This document shows, one piece after another, positions 6,827 to 12,887 of a stretch of DNA of 16,778 nucleotides. Below the pieces are notes generated by a model, which saw only the letters and a program-made list of their open reading frames with translations, ran no database searches and had not been told where the DNA came from. Source of the stretch: Candidatus Shapirobacteria bacterium (GTDB lineage: Bacteria; Patescibacteriota; Microgenomatia; UBA12405); assembly GCA_028701645.1 (NCBI GenBank), contig JAQVQI010000014.1, forward strand, positions 1 to 16,778. Direction: 5' to 3'. The translations under genes and the position numbers were made by a program. Position 1 is the stretch's first letter. Every line of letters starts with the position of its first letter.

Positions 6827-9156
6827 ATTCATCTGAAATAATTAGCATTATAACCAGTTTTGTGTTTTCGGGAATACTAATATTGATGATGGTGGCGTTG
6901 ATTTTGTTCTTAGGTTGGGGAATATTGATATGGTATAAGTGGCGAGACCGAGAAGAAAAATCTCTCAAACAAGTAAATTTGTTTGTGGCTGTCCCCCAAG
7001 ATAATGAAATTAAAATAGACGCAATGGAACAAATAATTAGTTCTTTTGCCAGCATGTACAAAACCGCGAAACCAAAATTTTTACAACCATTTTTGAGTCA
7101 ACCAAGTGCCTCTTTGGAAATTATTGGTACCAATGAAGATATTAAGTTTTATATTTCTGTCCCAGACAAATATCAAGATATGGTCGAAAAACAAATTTAC
7201 AGTGTTTATTCTGGGGCCGATATAAAAGTCACCGAAGAACCAAATATTTATACCGACAAAGGATTTGTTGAATATGCTTGGTTAGTGTTAAAAAAATTGC
7301 CTCATTATCCACTGAAAACTTATAAAGAAATTAGTACCGACCCTCTTTCGTCGATTACTTCGACTTTGTCAAAATTAAGTCAAGACGAGTCTGTCTCGAT
7401 TCAGTTAGTAATATATCCAACTGACGGTTCATGGGCAAAAACAGGGAGAATTTTTATTAGTAGTACAAAAAAGTCAGAATCTAACCCAGAAAAAGCCGCT
7501 TATAAAGTGGACGCAAAACAACTGGAAGCGATTGAACAAAAATGCAGTAAGGTCGGGTTGGAAACGGCAATTAGAATTGTGGCAATAGCCCCATCAAAAG
7601 AAATTGCTAAAACTAACATTGCCAATATCAAAGCCTGTTTTGGTGAATTTGAGTCACCTTGGAATAAGCTTAAAAGCAAAAAAATAAGATTTAAATCGAT
7701 GTTTATGGAAGATTTTATTTATAAATACCCAATTCGATTTTGGTTTAAAAATAAAACCATCATGTCGGTTGACGAAATTGCTTCAATCTTCCATTTACCA
7801 AACAAATCGGTGGAAACCCCTAATATATACTGGCTTAAATCTAAAAAAGCGCCAGCTCCGGTCGACTCCCCTCAGGAAGGTATGTATATTGGTGACAATA
7901 TATATAGAGGAATAAGTAAAAAATTTTGCATGACACCATCAGATCGACAAAGACATTTTTATATTGTCGGACAAACCGGTGTGGGTAAATCATGGTTATT
8001 GGCTGATATGGCCCTCCAAGATATAAAAGCCGGAAGGGGGGTTTGTTTTATTGATCCTCACGACACATTTGAAAGCATTTTGGAAAGAATTCCTCCAGAG
8101 CGAGTTGATGATGTGATTTATTTTGATCCGTCACAGACTGATCGACCAATGGGTTTTAATGTGATGGAATGTGAACGAGAAGATCAAAAAGATTTTGTCA
8201 CCAGCTCAATCATTAATTTGATGTATAAATTGTACGATCCTTATAAAACCGGGATTGTTGGCCCTAGATTTGAACATGCAATTAGAAACATAATGTTGAC
8301 GGTAATGACAGAGCCTGGGGCAACATTTATTGAAATTGTGCGCTGTTTAACTGATCCTTCTTATGTCCAAGAAATGTTACCTAAAGTTAAAGATCCGATG
8401 GTAAAACGTTATTGGACTGATCAAATTGCCCAGACCTCAGACTTTCACAAATCGGAAGTTTTGGATTATATCGTGTCAAAATTTGGCCGGTTTATTACCA
8501 ATACCATGATGAGAAACATTATTGGCCAATCGACTTCATCATTTAATTTTAGAACAGCCATGGATGAGGGAAAAATTTTAATTATCAACTTGGCCAAAGG
8601 GACTATTGGTGAAGAAAATTCGGCCTTTTTGGGTCTAGTTTTAATTCCAAAAATATTGATTGCCGCCATGAGCCGACAAGATATCCCTGAAGAAAAACGG
8701 AAAGATTTTTATCTTTATGTGGACGAGTTCCAAAATTTTGCCACTCAAGACTTTGCTGTAATTTTATCCGAAGCCAGAAAATATCATTTAAATTTGACTG
8801 TGGCTAACCAGTTTATTTCTCAGATGGATGATGAAGTTAAAAATGCTGTTTTTGGAAACGTGGGAACTATTTGTAGTTTTAGACTGGGTATCTCTGATGC
8901 GGGTTTTTTGACAAAACAATTTCAGCCAGAATTTGGAGAAAGGGATTTGCTGAACCTGGGTACTGGAGAAATTTATTTAAAAACTATGGTTAATGGAACA
9001 CCAAAGGATCCCTTCTCGGTAAAAGTGGCTGCTATAGAAAAGAAAAAACCAGGAAATCCCAAATTGGCAGAAATGATTAAAAGACTATCAGCATTGAAAT
9101 ATGGGAGGCCAAAAGCAATTGTAGAAGCAGAGATAGCCCAGAGAGCCAGGCTATAA
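6823..9156 (+). CDS. Membrane-anchored VirD4/TraG-like P-loop ATPase
   Basis: A 777-residue protein with one or two N-terminal membrane segments (about 8-38), an unrecognised region to about 340, then a RecA-like motor of the VirD4/TraG/HerA class. Walker A is GQTGVGKS at 383-390, immediately after HFYIVG. FIDPHD follows near 408. Walker B is YLYVDEF with D634/E635. The polar motif LTVANQF (Q663) matches the conserved Gln of TraG/TraD ATPases. Known relatives pump DNA or protein substrates through membranes. No relaxase or mating-pair genes are nearby, so a conjugation role is not supported; a DNA uptake or chromosomal transport role is possible. It follows the 119-residue gene with a four-base overlap. 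Its TAA is part of the left repeat of the next cassette. Confidence 0.9.
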   Translation: MNSSEIISIITSFVFSGILILMMVALILFLGWGILIWYKWRDREEKSLKQVNLFVAVPQDNEIKIDAMEQIISSFASMYKTAKPKFLQPFLSQPSASLEIIGTNEDIKFYISVPDKYQDMVEKQIYSVYSGADIKVTEEPNIYTDKGFVEYAWLVLKKLPHYPLKTYKEISTDPLSSITSTLSKLSQDESVSIQLVIYPTDGSWAKTGRIFISSTKKSESNPEKAAYKVDAKQLEAIEQKCSKVGLETAIRIVAIAPSKEIAKTNIANIKACFGEFESPWNKLKSKKIRFKSMFMEDFIYKYPIRFWFKNKTIMSVDEIASIFHLPNKSVETPNIYWLKSKKAPAPVDSPQEGMYIGDNIYRGISKKFCMTPSDRQRHFYIVGQTGVGKSWLLADMALQDIKAGRGVCFIDPHDTFESILERIPPERVDDVIYFDPSQTDRPMGFNVMECEREDQKDFVTSSIINLMYKLYDPYKTGIVGPRFEHAIRNIMLTVMTEPGATFIEIVRCLTDPSYVQEMLPKVKDPMVKRYWTDQIAQTSDFHKSEVLDYIVSKFGRFITNTMMRNIIGQSTSSFNFRTAMDEGKILIINLAKGTIGEENSAFLGLVLIPKILIAAMSRQDIPEEKRKDFYLYVDEFQNFATQDFAVILSEARKYHLNLTVANQFISQMDDEVKNAVFGNVGTICSFRLGISDAGFLTKQFQPEFGERDLLNLGTGEIYLKTMVNGTPKDPFSVKVAAIEKKKPGNPKLAEMIKRLSALKYGRPKAIVEAEIAQRARL

Positions 9157-9605
9157 TTTTCAATTCCCAATTTTCAATGAATTTTCAATTTCTAAATTTG
9201 ATTCTTATTCCGACACGAAGTAATAATTTTAGAAAAAATCAGAAGTAATTCTTGAGCCTCTTTCCAATTATCTCTACATTCAGTTATAAAATCAGGATTA
9301 GCTTGAGCAATTAATCTTAACCAATGTTTAGTTTCTTTTATTTCTTTTTTGGATATACCCATTTTATGAATAAAATCTTTTTTACTTTCTGATTCATTCG
9401 CCTCACAATAGTTAGCTCCAATAGAACCAGCAGACCCGACAACTTGCTCAATTAATCTTTTATTAACCGAATCATTGGGTAATTTTCTTACTAAAGTAAT
9501 TATCTTTTCACCAAAAACAGCAGTTCTTTCTTCTAAGTTATATTCCATTTACAATTAACGAATTAATACATTCATTGTAAATTGAAAATTGGATTTTGAA
9601 AATTA
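9154..9605. mobile_element. Inverted-repeat-bounded cassette carrying a four-helix-bundle gene
   Basis: The left end (9154-9178) begins TAATTTTCAA and the right end, read on the minus strand from 9605, also begins TAATTTTCAA; about 22 of 25 positions match. The cassette exactly fills the space between the TAA of the ATPase gene and the base before the recombinase stop. A solo copy of the right-end sequence is at 318-338. No transposase is encoded, so mobility would have to be supplied in trans or be ancient. Confidence 0.6.
9192..9548 (-). CDS. Four helix bundle protein (23S rRNA intervening-sequence/S23 family)
   Basis: A 118-residue all-helical protein with the family signature: ERTAVFGEKI near the start, LPNDS, LIEQVVGSAGSIGANYCEAN (about 33-52), then SKKDFIHKMGISKKEIKETKHWLRL (about 55-79). 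The first member was found encoded in 23S rRNA intervening sequences of Leptospira; most members are stand-alone and of unknown function, and known structures are pentameric four-helix bundles. The gene faces the ATPase and is bounded by inverted repeats, in line with this family's patchy, cassette-like spread. No clear -10 or Shine-Dalgarno is seen ahead of its ATG. Confidence 0.9.
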   Translation of the reverse strand: MEYNLEERTAVFGEKIITLVRKLPNDSVNKRLIEQVVGSAGSIGANYCEANESESKKDFIHKMGISKKEIKETKHWLRLIAQANPDFITECRDNWKEAQELLLIFSKIITSCRNKNQI

Positions 9606-9606
9606 C

Positions 9607-10473
9607 TTAGAGTTCTTTGAGCTTGATACCGCGGGCTTCTTCTTTGTTGTCGATAAGTTCAAGATATTTTTCGGTAGTAGAAATACGTTTGTGACCAACA
9701 ACTTGAGAAACAACATCGATTGGCACACCTGATTTTAGTTGAAAAACGATAAAAGTATTACGAAGATCGTTTACTTTTATTCCCTTAATATCGGCTTTAA
9801 TAAAAAATCTATTTAAAAGACTGCGGATGTTTCTGGCTAAGAGAGTTTTGCCGGTTTTGGTAACAAAAACATTTTTTGACCGAGTTGGATAACGACCATC
9901 GCTTAAGTATTTTTGAATGGCGGTTTTGGCAGAATTGTTTAAAGGAACGCTTCGAACTGGATGACTTTCGTAACTTTCAATCAAAATATCATTATCTTTT
10001 ATATTTTCTAATTTTAAGTTTTCGATTTCTTTAATTCTTAAGCCAGCTTGAAGCATAAGTTCGACAATAGCTGTGGCTCGACTATCATTGCGACAAGCAT
10101 CACGAAGTGAGCGATATTCGACTGGTTTTAAAATTTTTGGTAAATCGTTTTCGTATTTAGGATGTTTAACTTCAGCTGAAGGATCAAGGTCAATAATATT
10201 TTCATTTTTTAAAAATGAAAAGAAATTTTTAATCGAATTTAATTTACGAGAAATCGATTTGGCGGTATAACCATTGTCGGTTAAATTTGTTTTGAAACTA
10301 TCAACATCAGCCTCTAAAACTTGATTTATATATTGATATTTTTTTGATTCTAAATAAGAAATAAGTTGGTTGATGTCGCCTTTATAAGCTACAATAGTAT
10401 TAGTCGATTTACCTTTTTGAGAAAGGGCGTCAACGAACATGTTTAAAGAATTATTTAATGAGATATCTGTCAT
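9607..10473 (-). CDS. Tyrosine recombinase (XerC/XerD-like integrase)
   Basis: A 288-residue site-specific recombinase with an N-terminal SAM-like core-binding domain (about 5-90) and a catalytic domain (about 110-280). Catalytic residues visible: R146 in QAGLRIKEIE, R238 in NDLRNTF, H261 in VVGHKRIS and nucleophile Y270 in TTEKYLEL. Two usual residues are replaced: the HxxR box reads N235-D-L-R, and the beta-hairpin that normally carries the catalytic Lys (GKGxKxR-VPL) reads ESHPVRSVPL, without Lys. Size fits a chromosome-dimer-resolving Xer, but the substitutions leave either a divergent Xer or a lineage-specific integrase. It is divergent from the FtsB-like gene across 63 bp. Confidence 0.88.
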   Translation of the reverse strand: MTDISLNNSLNMFVDALSQKGKSTNTIVAYKGDINQLISYLESKKYQYINQVLEADVDSFKTNLTDNGYTAKSISRKLNSIKNFFSFLKNENIIDLDPSAEVKHPKYENDLPKILKPVEYRSLRDACRNDSRATAIVELMLQAGLRIKEIENLKLENIKDNDILIESYESHPVRSVPLNNSAKTAIQKYLSDGRYPTRSKNVFVTKTGKTLLARNIRSLLNRFFIKADIKGIKVNDLRNTFIVFQLKSGVPIDVVSQVVGHKRISTTEKYLELIDNKEEARGIKLKEL

Positions 10474-10536
10474 AACTTTAAGTTAATGGCTTAATTATGA
10501 CTTATAGTAACACAAATTAGGATAATTTACCACTTT

Positions 10537-10893
10537 ATGGATAAAATTAAAAAAAAATCTTTTGGTTTGATTGGGTTAATTTTAATATTTTCAACCTTAT
10601 TTAATATTAGAAACCAATATTTAACACTTAAAGATGCCGAGAAGAAAAATAATGAATTAAAAATAAAAATTGAAAATATGAACAAGTTAAAACAAAAAAT
10701 GATTAAACAGATAGAATACGCTACCAGTAGCGCTTTTGTCGACCAACAAAGGAAACAATTACTGGGGTTGGGTGAAAAAAAAGATTTTTGGTTAGTCTTG
10801 CCTGAAGAAGAAAAACTTGAATATTTTAGTGAAATTAATGAACAAATTGAGGTACCTAATTATCAACAATGGTTGAGATTGTTTACTCAATAG
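10537..10893 (+). CDS. Septum formation initiator-like protein (FtsB/DivIC type)
   Basis: A 118-residue bitopic protein: basic N-terminus, one membrane helix at about 8-24, then a heptad-like coiled coil at about 28-62 rich in Lys, Glu, Asn and Leu, and a small extracellular tail containing RKQLLGLGEKKDFWLVLPEEE. That order matches FtsB/DivIC, which link early and late cell-division proteins. The family is too short and variable for certain assignment. The start ATG lies 10 bases after a GATAAT, which would give a very short leader. It stands alone upstream of the tRNA cluster and ends in TAG. Confidence 0.75.
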   Translation: MDKIKKKSFGLIGLILIFSTLFNIRNQYLTLKDAEKKNNELKIKIENMNKLKQKMIKQIEYATSSAFVDQQRKQLLGLGEKKDFWLVLPEEEKLEYFSEINEQIEVPNYQQWLRLFTQ

Positions 10894-10910
10894 AATTGAC
10901 GTGATAGAAT
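10882..10910 (+). promoter_or_regulatory. Probable promoter of the first tRNA
   Basis: TTTACT (10882-10887), a 17-bp spacer and TAGAAT (10905-10910) would start a transcript near 10917. It overlaps the last codons of the FtsB-like gene. A hairpin (ACTGACT at 10919-10925 with AGTCAGT at 10939-10945) then stands between the start and the tRNA. Confidence 0.4.
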
Positions 10911-10950
10911 AACCCACAACTGACTAAGCTTTTGAATGAGTCAGTCGATA

Positions 10951-11020
10951 TGCGGGGTAGTGTACGGCTGCACGTGAGGCTCATAATCTCACAGACCTGG
11001 TTCAACTCTAGGCCCCGCAA
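10951..11020 (+). tRNA. tRNA with CAU anticodon, initiator-Met-like, reduced D-arm
   Basis: A 70-nt cloverleaf: acceptor TGCGGGG/CCCCGCA (10951-10957 with 11013-11019), T8 A9, D-stem GTGT/GCAC with a six-base loop ACGGCT, anticodon stem TGAGG/TCTCA with loop CTCATAA (CAU), four-base variable loop, T-arm CCTGG/CTAGG with loop TTCAACT, discriminator A. The weak T1-A72 end pair, GCGGGG acceptor and GGCTCATAA resemble bacterial initiator tRNAs, and the downstream CAU tRNA looks like an elongator. However, the three G:C pairs that mark initiators in the anticodon stem are not there. Ile(CAU) cannot be excluded. CCA is not encoded. Confidence 0.75.
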
Positions 11021-11114
11021 CAACGTAAAAACGTAAAATTTTAATTCTTAAAATTAATGTTTACCGTTGCTTCGCTTTCAAAAAAAAGCGGACCCTACTT
11101 TTTGAAACAAAGAG

Positions 11115-11140
11115 GTCGTCATTAATTTGACGGCTTTTTT
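11115..11140 (+). terminator. Rho-independent terminator
   Basis: Stem GTCGTCA/TGACGGC (7 bp, one G-U) with loop TTAATT, followed by six T. An A-rich run just before the stem can extend the pairing. It would end the transcript from the CAU tRNA at 10951. Confidence 0.8.
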
Positions 11141-11178
11141 GTTGGTTGAAACCCTTTGTCACTCGATAAACTCGTGAC

Positions 11179-11203
11179 GTTTCCCTTAAAAAGGGAAACT
11201 TTT
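11179..11203 (+). terminator. Terminator-like hairpin
   Basis: A perfect 9-bp stem, GTTTCCCTT with AAGGGAAAC, across a three-base loop and followed by TTTT. It stands 39 bases after the better terminator, so it may be a back-up or a dispersed-repeat hairpin. Confidence 0.5.
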
Positions 11204-11272
11204 ATACAAAACCTCTCTGTCCTTCGGATTTTTCCCCTTGACAGGGAGTCTAGGCTCAATCTCCTCTAGCCC

Positions 11273-11286
11273 CTCTTTGACAAGAG
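11273..11286. repeat. Decayed copy of CCCCTCTTTGACAAGAGGGG hairpin repeat
   Basis: The core CTCTT-TGAC-AAGAG matches the complete hairpin at 16588-16607; the outer G/C arm is kept only on the left (CCC). Another diverged copy is at 11454-11475. Confidence 0.55.
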
Positions 11287-11319
11287 ATATACTTAAAAAA
11301 TAATAAAAACTATTTTATT

Positions 11320-11328
11320 TGGTATAAT
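11320..11328 (+). promoter_or_regulatory. Extended -10 promoter of tRNA-Met
   Basis: TGGTATAAT ends 16 bases before the first tRNA base. The preceding ATTTTATT-like sequence is also found ahead of the rplY promoter, so the two promoters look closely alike. Confidence 0.65.
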
Positions 11329-11344
11329 TCGAGGTACAAATTAA

Positions 11345-11418
11345 AGCAGGGTAGCTCAGTTGGTTAGAGCGTAGCATTCATAACGCTAAGGTCGCGGGTT
11401 CGATCCCCGCTCCTGCTA
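11345..11418 (+). tRNA. tRNA-Met (CAU), elongator-like
   Basis: A 74-nt cloverleaf: acceptor AGCAGGG/TCCTGCT (one G-U), D-arm GCTC/GAGC with loop AGTTGGTTA, anticodon stem TAGCA/CGCTA with one A-C mismatch next to loop TTCATAA, variable loop AGGTC, T-arm GCGGG/CCCGC with loop TTCGATC, discriminator A. Body sequence (GAGCGTA, GGTCG, TTCGATCC) resembles firmicute elongator tRNA-Met more than Ile(CAU). CCA is not encoded. Confidence 0.85.
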
Positions 11419-11436
11419 CAAAATACAATCTTCCCA

Positions 11437-11452
11437 ACCGATTAAAATCGGT
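11437..11452. repeat. Short hairpin ACCGAT/ATCGGT
   Basis: A 6-bp stem with a four-base loop TAAA lies in the 69-bp gap between two tRNA genes. It has no T-tract and is probably a processing or spacer structure. Confidence 0.4.
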
Positions 11453-11453
11453 C

Positions 11454-11475
11454 ACCCTTCTTTGACAAGACGGGT
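11454..11475. repeat. Diverged copy of the TTTGACAA hairpin repeat
   Basis: ACCCTTCTT and AAGACGGGT pair with one mismatch around the loop TGAC, the same loop and inner arm as at 16588-16607. Confidence 0.5.
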
Positions 11476-11487
11476 AAAACAAAATTA

Positions 11488-11561
11488 GGGTATGTAGCTC
11501 AGTTGGTTAGAGCACCGATCTTATAAGTCGGGGGTCCATGGTCCGAATCCATGCATACCCA
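11488..11561 (+). tRNA. tRNA-Ile with UAU anticodon
   Basis: A 74-nt cloverleaf: acceptor GGGTATG/CATACCC, D-arm GCTC/GAGC with loop AGTTGGTTA, anticodon stem CCGAT/GTCGG, loop CTTATAA giving anticodon TAT at 11522-11524, variable loop GGGTC, T-arm CATGG/CCATG with loop TCCGAAT, discriminator A. UAU reads the Ile codon AUA. Most bacteria instead use a CAU tRNA modified to lysidine by TilS. Position 55 of the T-loop is C, not the usual T. CCA is not encoded. Confidence 0.85.
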
Positions 11562-11644
11562 CCCTTTGATATTGATAAAAAAGTTTTAATCACAGAACAT
11601 ACCCGCCTTTATTCGTAAATGAATTTTATTTTCCTATCCTGAAT

Positions 11645-11686
11645 TAAGTCGGGGGTCCATGGTCCGAATCCATGCATACCCACCCT
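11645..11686 (+). pseudogene. Duplicate of the 3' half of tRNA-Ile(UAU)
   Basis: These 42 bases are identical to 11524-11565, from the last anticodon base through the 3' end and flank of tRNA-Ile, 121 bp downstream. There is no 5' half, so it cannot make a tRNA. A repeat of a tRNA 3' end is the normal footprint of integration by tyrosine recombinases at a tRNA, but only 79 bp separate the copies here. trpS ends two bases beyond it. Confidence 0.85.
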
Positions 11687-11687
11687 A

Positions 11688-12695
11688 TTATTTAATTCCC
11701 ATGACGGATAAAACTTCGTCGAGGGTTTTTTGGGCTTCAAGAGAGGCTTTGCGACTCCCCTCTTCGATAATACCATCGATAATATCGAATTTTCCCTCAA
11801 ATTGAGAACGACGCTCTCGAATAGGGGTCAAAAATTTATTGATAGCTAAAGCAAGTTTTGTTTTAACTTCAACATCACCAACCTGGCCAAGAAGGTATCG
11901 TTTTTTGAGATCAGAGACTTCGACTAAATTATCGTTAAAAGCGTCGTGATAAATAAAAATTGGATTACCTTCGACATGACCTGGATCAGTAGGTTTGAGG
12001 CGAGTTGGATCAGTATACATACTCCGAACCTTTTTGTTGACAGTATCTTGATCATCAGAAAGGTAAATGCAGTTACCGATAGATTTGCTCATTTTAGCTT
12101 GACCATCGGTACCAACTAGTGTTCCTCCATCACCAATTAATGCATTGGGAATTGGGAATACATCGCCATAAAGTTTGTTGAAATCACGGGCAATTTCTTT
12201 GGTTACTTCAACATGGCTTTCTTGATCACGTCCGACAGGGACTAAATCGGCTTTGACCATAAGAATGTCGGCGGCTTGAAGTACTGGATAATTTAAAAGC
12301 CCAAGAGAGGGTTGTTTGATACCAAGGTCATGCATAACATCTTTAAGAGTCGGGACTCTTTGACAACGAGGGACAGTAATTAAATTACTAAAAATAGCCG
12401 AAAGATAGGTGACTTGTGGAACTTTACTTTGTTGATAAATGACACAATTATTGGGGTCAATGCCAACAGATAAATAATCTAGAACTAACCCCCTGGCTTT
12501 GTTTTTTAGATCTTGGGTTTTTTCTTTGGAAATGGCGGTAGTTAAGGTATGAAGATCGGCCATAATAAAAAAACAATCATGGTCGTGTTGAAGTTTGACT
12601 CTGTTTTTGAGAGTGCCGACATAATGACCAAGGTGAAGCGGACCAGTTGGTCGGTCACCAGTAAGAATGCGAGGTTTTTGTTTAGTTTGAGTCAT
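11688..12695 (-). CDS. trpS: Tryptophanyl-tRNA synthetase
   Basis: A 335-residue class I synthetase that charges tRNA-Trp. The HIGH motif is HLGH at 21-24 within TGPLHLGHYVG, and KMSKS is at 201-205 in GQAKMSKSIGN. GRDQESHVE and DPTRLKPTDPGH are typical TrpRS sequences. Length equals the normal bacterial enzyme. It lies 58 bases downstream of tRNA-Trp on the same strand, so enzyme and substrate RNA are likely expressed together from the promoter near 12969-12996. It also has a private TATAAT box seven bases before its ATG. Confidence 0.97.
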   Translation of the reverse strand: MTQTKQKPRILTGDRPTGPLHLGHYVGTLKNRVKLQHDHDCFFIMADLHTLTTAISKEKTQDLKNKARGLVLDYLSVGIDPNNCVIYQQSKVPQVTYLSAIFSNLITVPRCQRVPTLKDVMHDLGIKQPSLGLLNYPVLQAADILMVKADLVPVGRDQESHVEVTKEIARDFNKLYGDVFPIPNALIGDGGTLVGTDGQAKMSKSIGNCIYLSDDQDTVNKKVRSMYTDPTRLKPTDPGHVEGNPIFIYHDAFNDNLVEVSDLKKRYLLGQVGDVEVKTKLALAINKFLTPIRERRSQFEGKFDIIDGIIEEGSRKASLEAQKTLDEVLSVMGIK

Positions 12696-12702
12696 AATTT
12701 TA

Positions 12703-12708
12703 ATTATA
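12703..12708 (-). promoter_or_regulatory. -10 box for a leaderless trpS transcript
   Basis: TATAAT on the minus strand ends seven bases before the trpS ATG, between tRNA-Trp and trpS. It would give trpS some expression independent of the upstream attenuator. Confidence 0.55.
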
Positions 12709-12753
12709 GTTAAATTTTAACATTGAAGATAATTAATAATTTGGGAGATTTTG

Positions 12754-12825
12754 CAGAAACGGAGAGGCTCGAACTCTCATCGCCGGTTTTGGAGACAGGA
12801 ATTTTACCAATTAAACTACATTCCT
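12754..12825 (-). tRNA. tRNA-Trp (CCA)
   Basis: A 72-nt cloverleaf on the minus strand: acceptor AGGAATG/CGTTTCT (two G-U type pairs), T8 A9, weak D-stem GTTT/AAAT with loop AATTGGTA, anticodon stem CCTGT/ACCGG with a central T-C mismatch, loop CTCCAAA (anticodon CCA), variable loop CGAT, T-arm GAGAG/CTCTC with loop TTCGAGC, discriminator G as expected for Trp. The anticodon reads only UGG, so TGA is not recoded by this tRNA. Its 5' end directly abuts the T-tract of the terminator at 12826-12858. CCA is not encoded. Confidence 0.88.
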
Positions 12826-12858
12826 AAAAAACAAAAACCTCCCGGAATAATCGGGAGG
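12826..12858 (-). terminator. Rho-independent terminator ahead of tRNA-Trp
   Basis: On the minus strand CCTCCCG pairs with CGGGAGG around a seven-base loop, followed by TTTTTGTTTTTT, which ends exactly at the first base of tRNA-Trp. Transcripts stopping here would contain only the short leader ORF. Confidence 0.82.
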
Positions 12859-12887
12859 ATATGGATATATTTTTTATAAATATAGTT

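Larger units (their letters stand above)
11021..11344. other. Gene-free 324-bp spacer between the first two tRNAs
   Basis: I see no supported coding sequence. It holds overlapping potential hairpins (TTTCAAAAA at 11076-11084 with TTTTTGAAA at 11099-11107, or CGCTTT with AAAGCG), a terminator at 11115-11140, a second terminator-like hairpin at 11179-11203, and decayed copies of the CTCTTTGACAAGAG hairpin family (11273-11286 and nearby). An AT-rich 9-bp stretch at 11051-11059 could also pair with the terminator loop and arm (11120-11128). Confidence 0.6.

Noticed and set aside
6823..9156. Integrative conjugative element
   Set aside because: Only the coupling-type ATPase is present; there is no relaxase, VirB4-like partner or pilus gene, and neighbours are core genes.
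11609..11800. Minus-strand ORF crossing the tRNA 3'-half duplicate
   Set aside because: It is out of frame with trpS and overlaps its 3' end and the tRNA copy; no family features.
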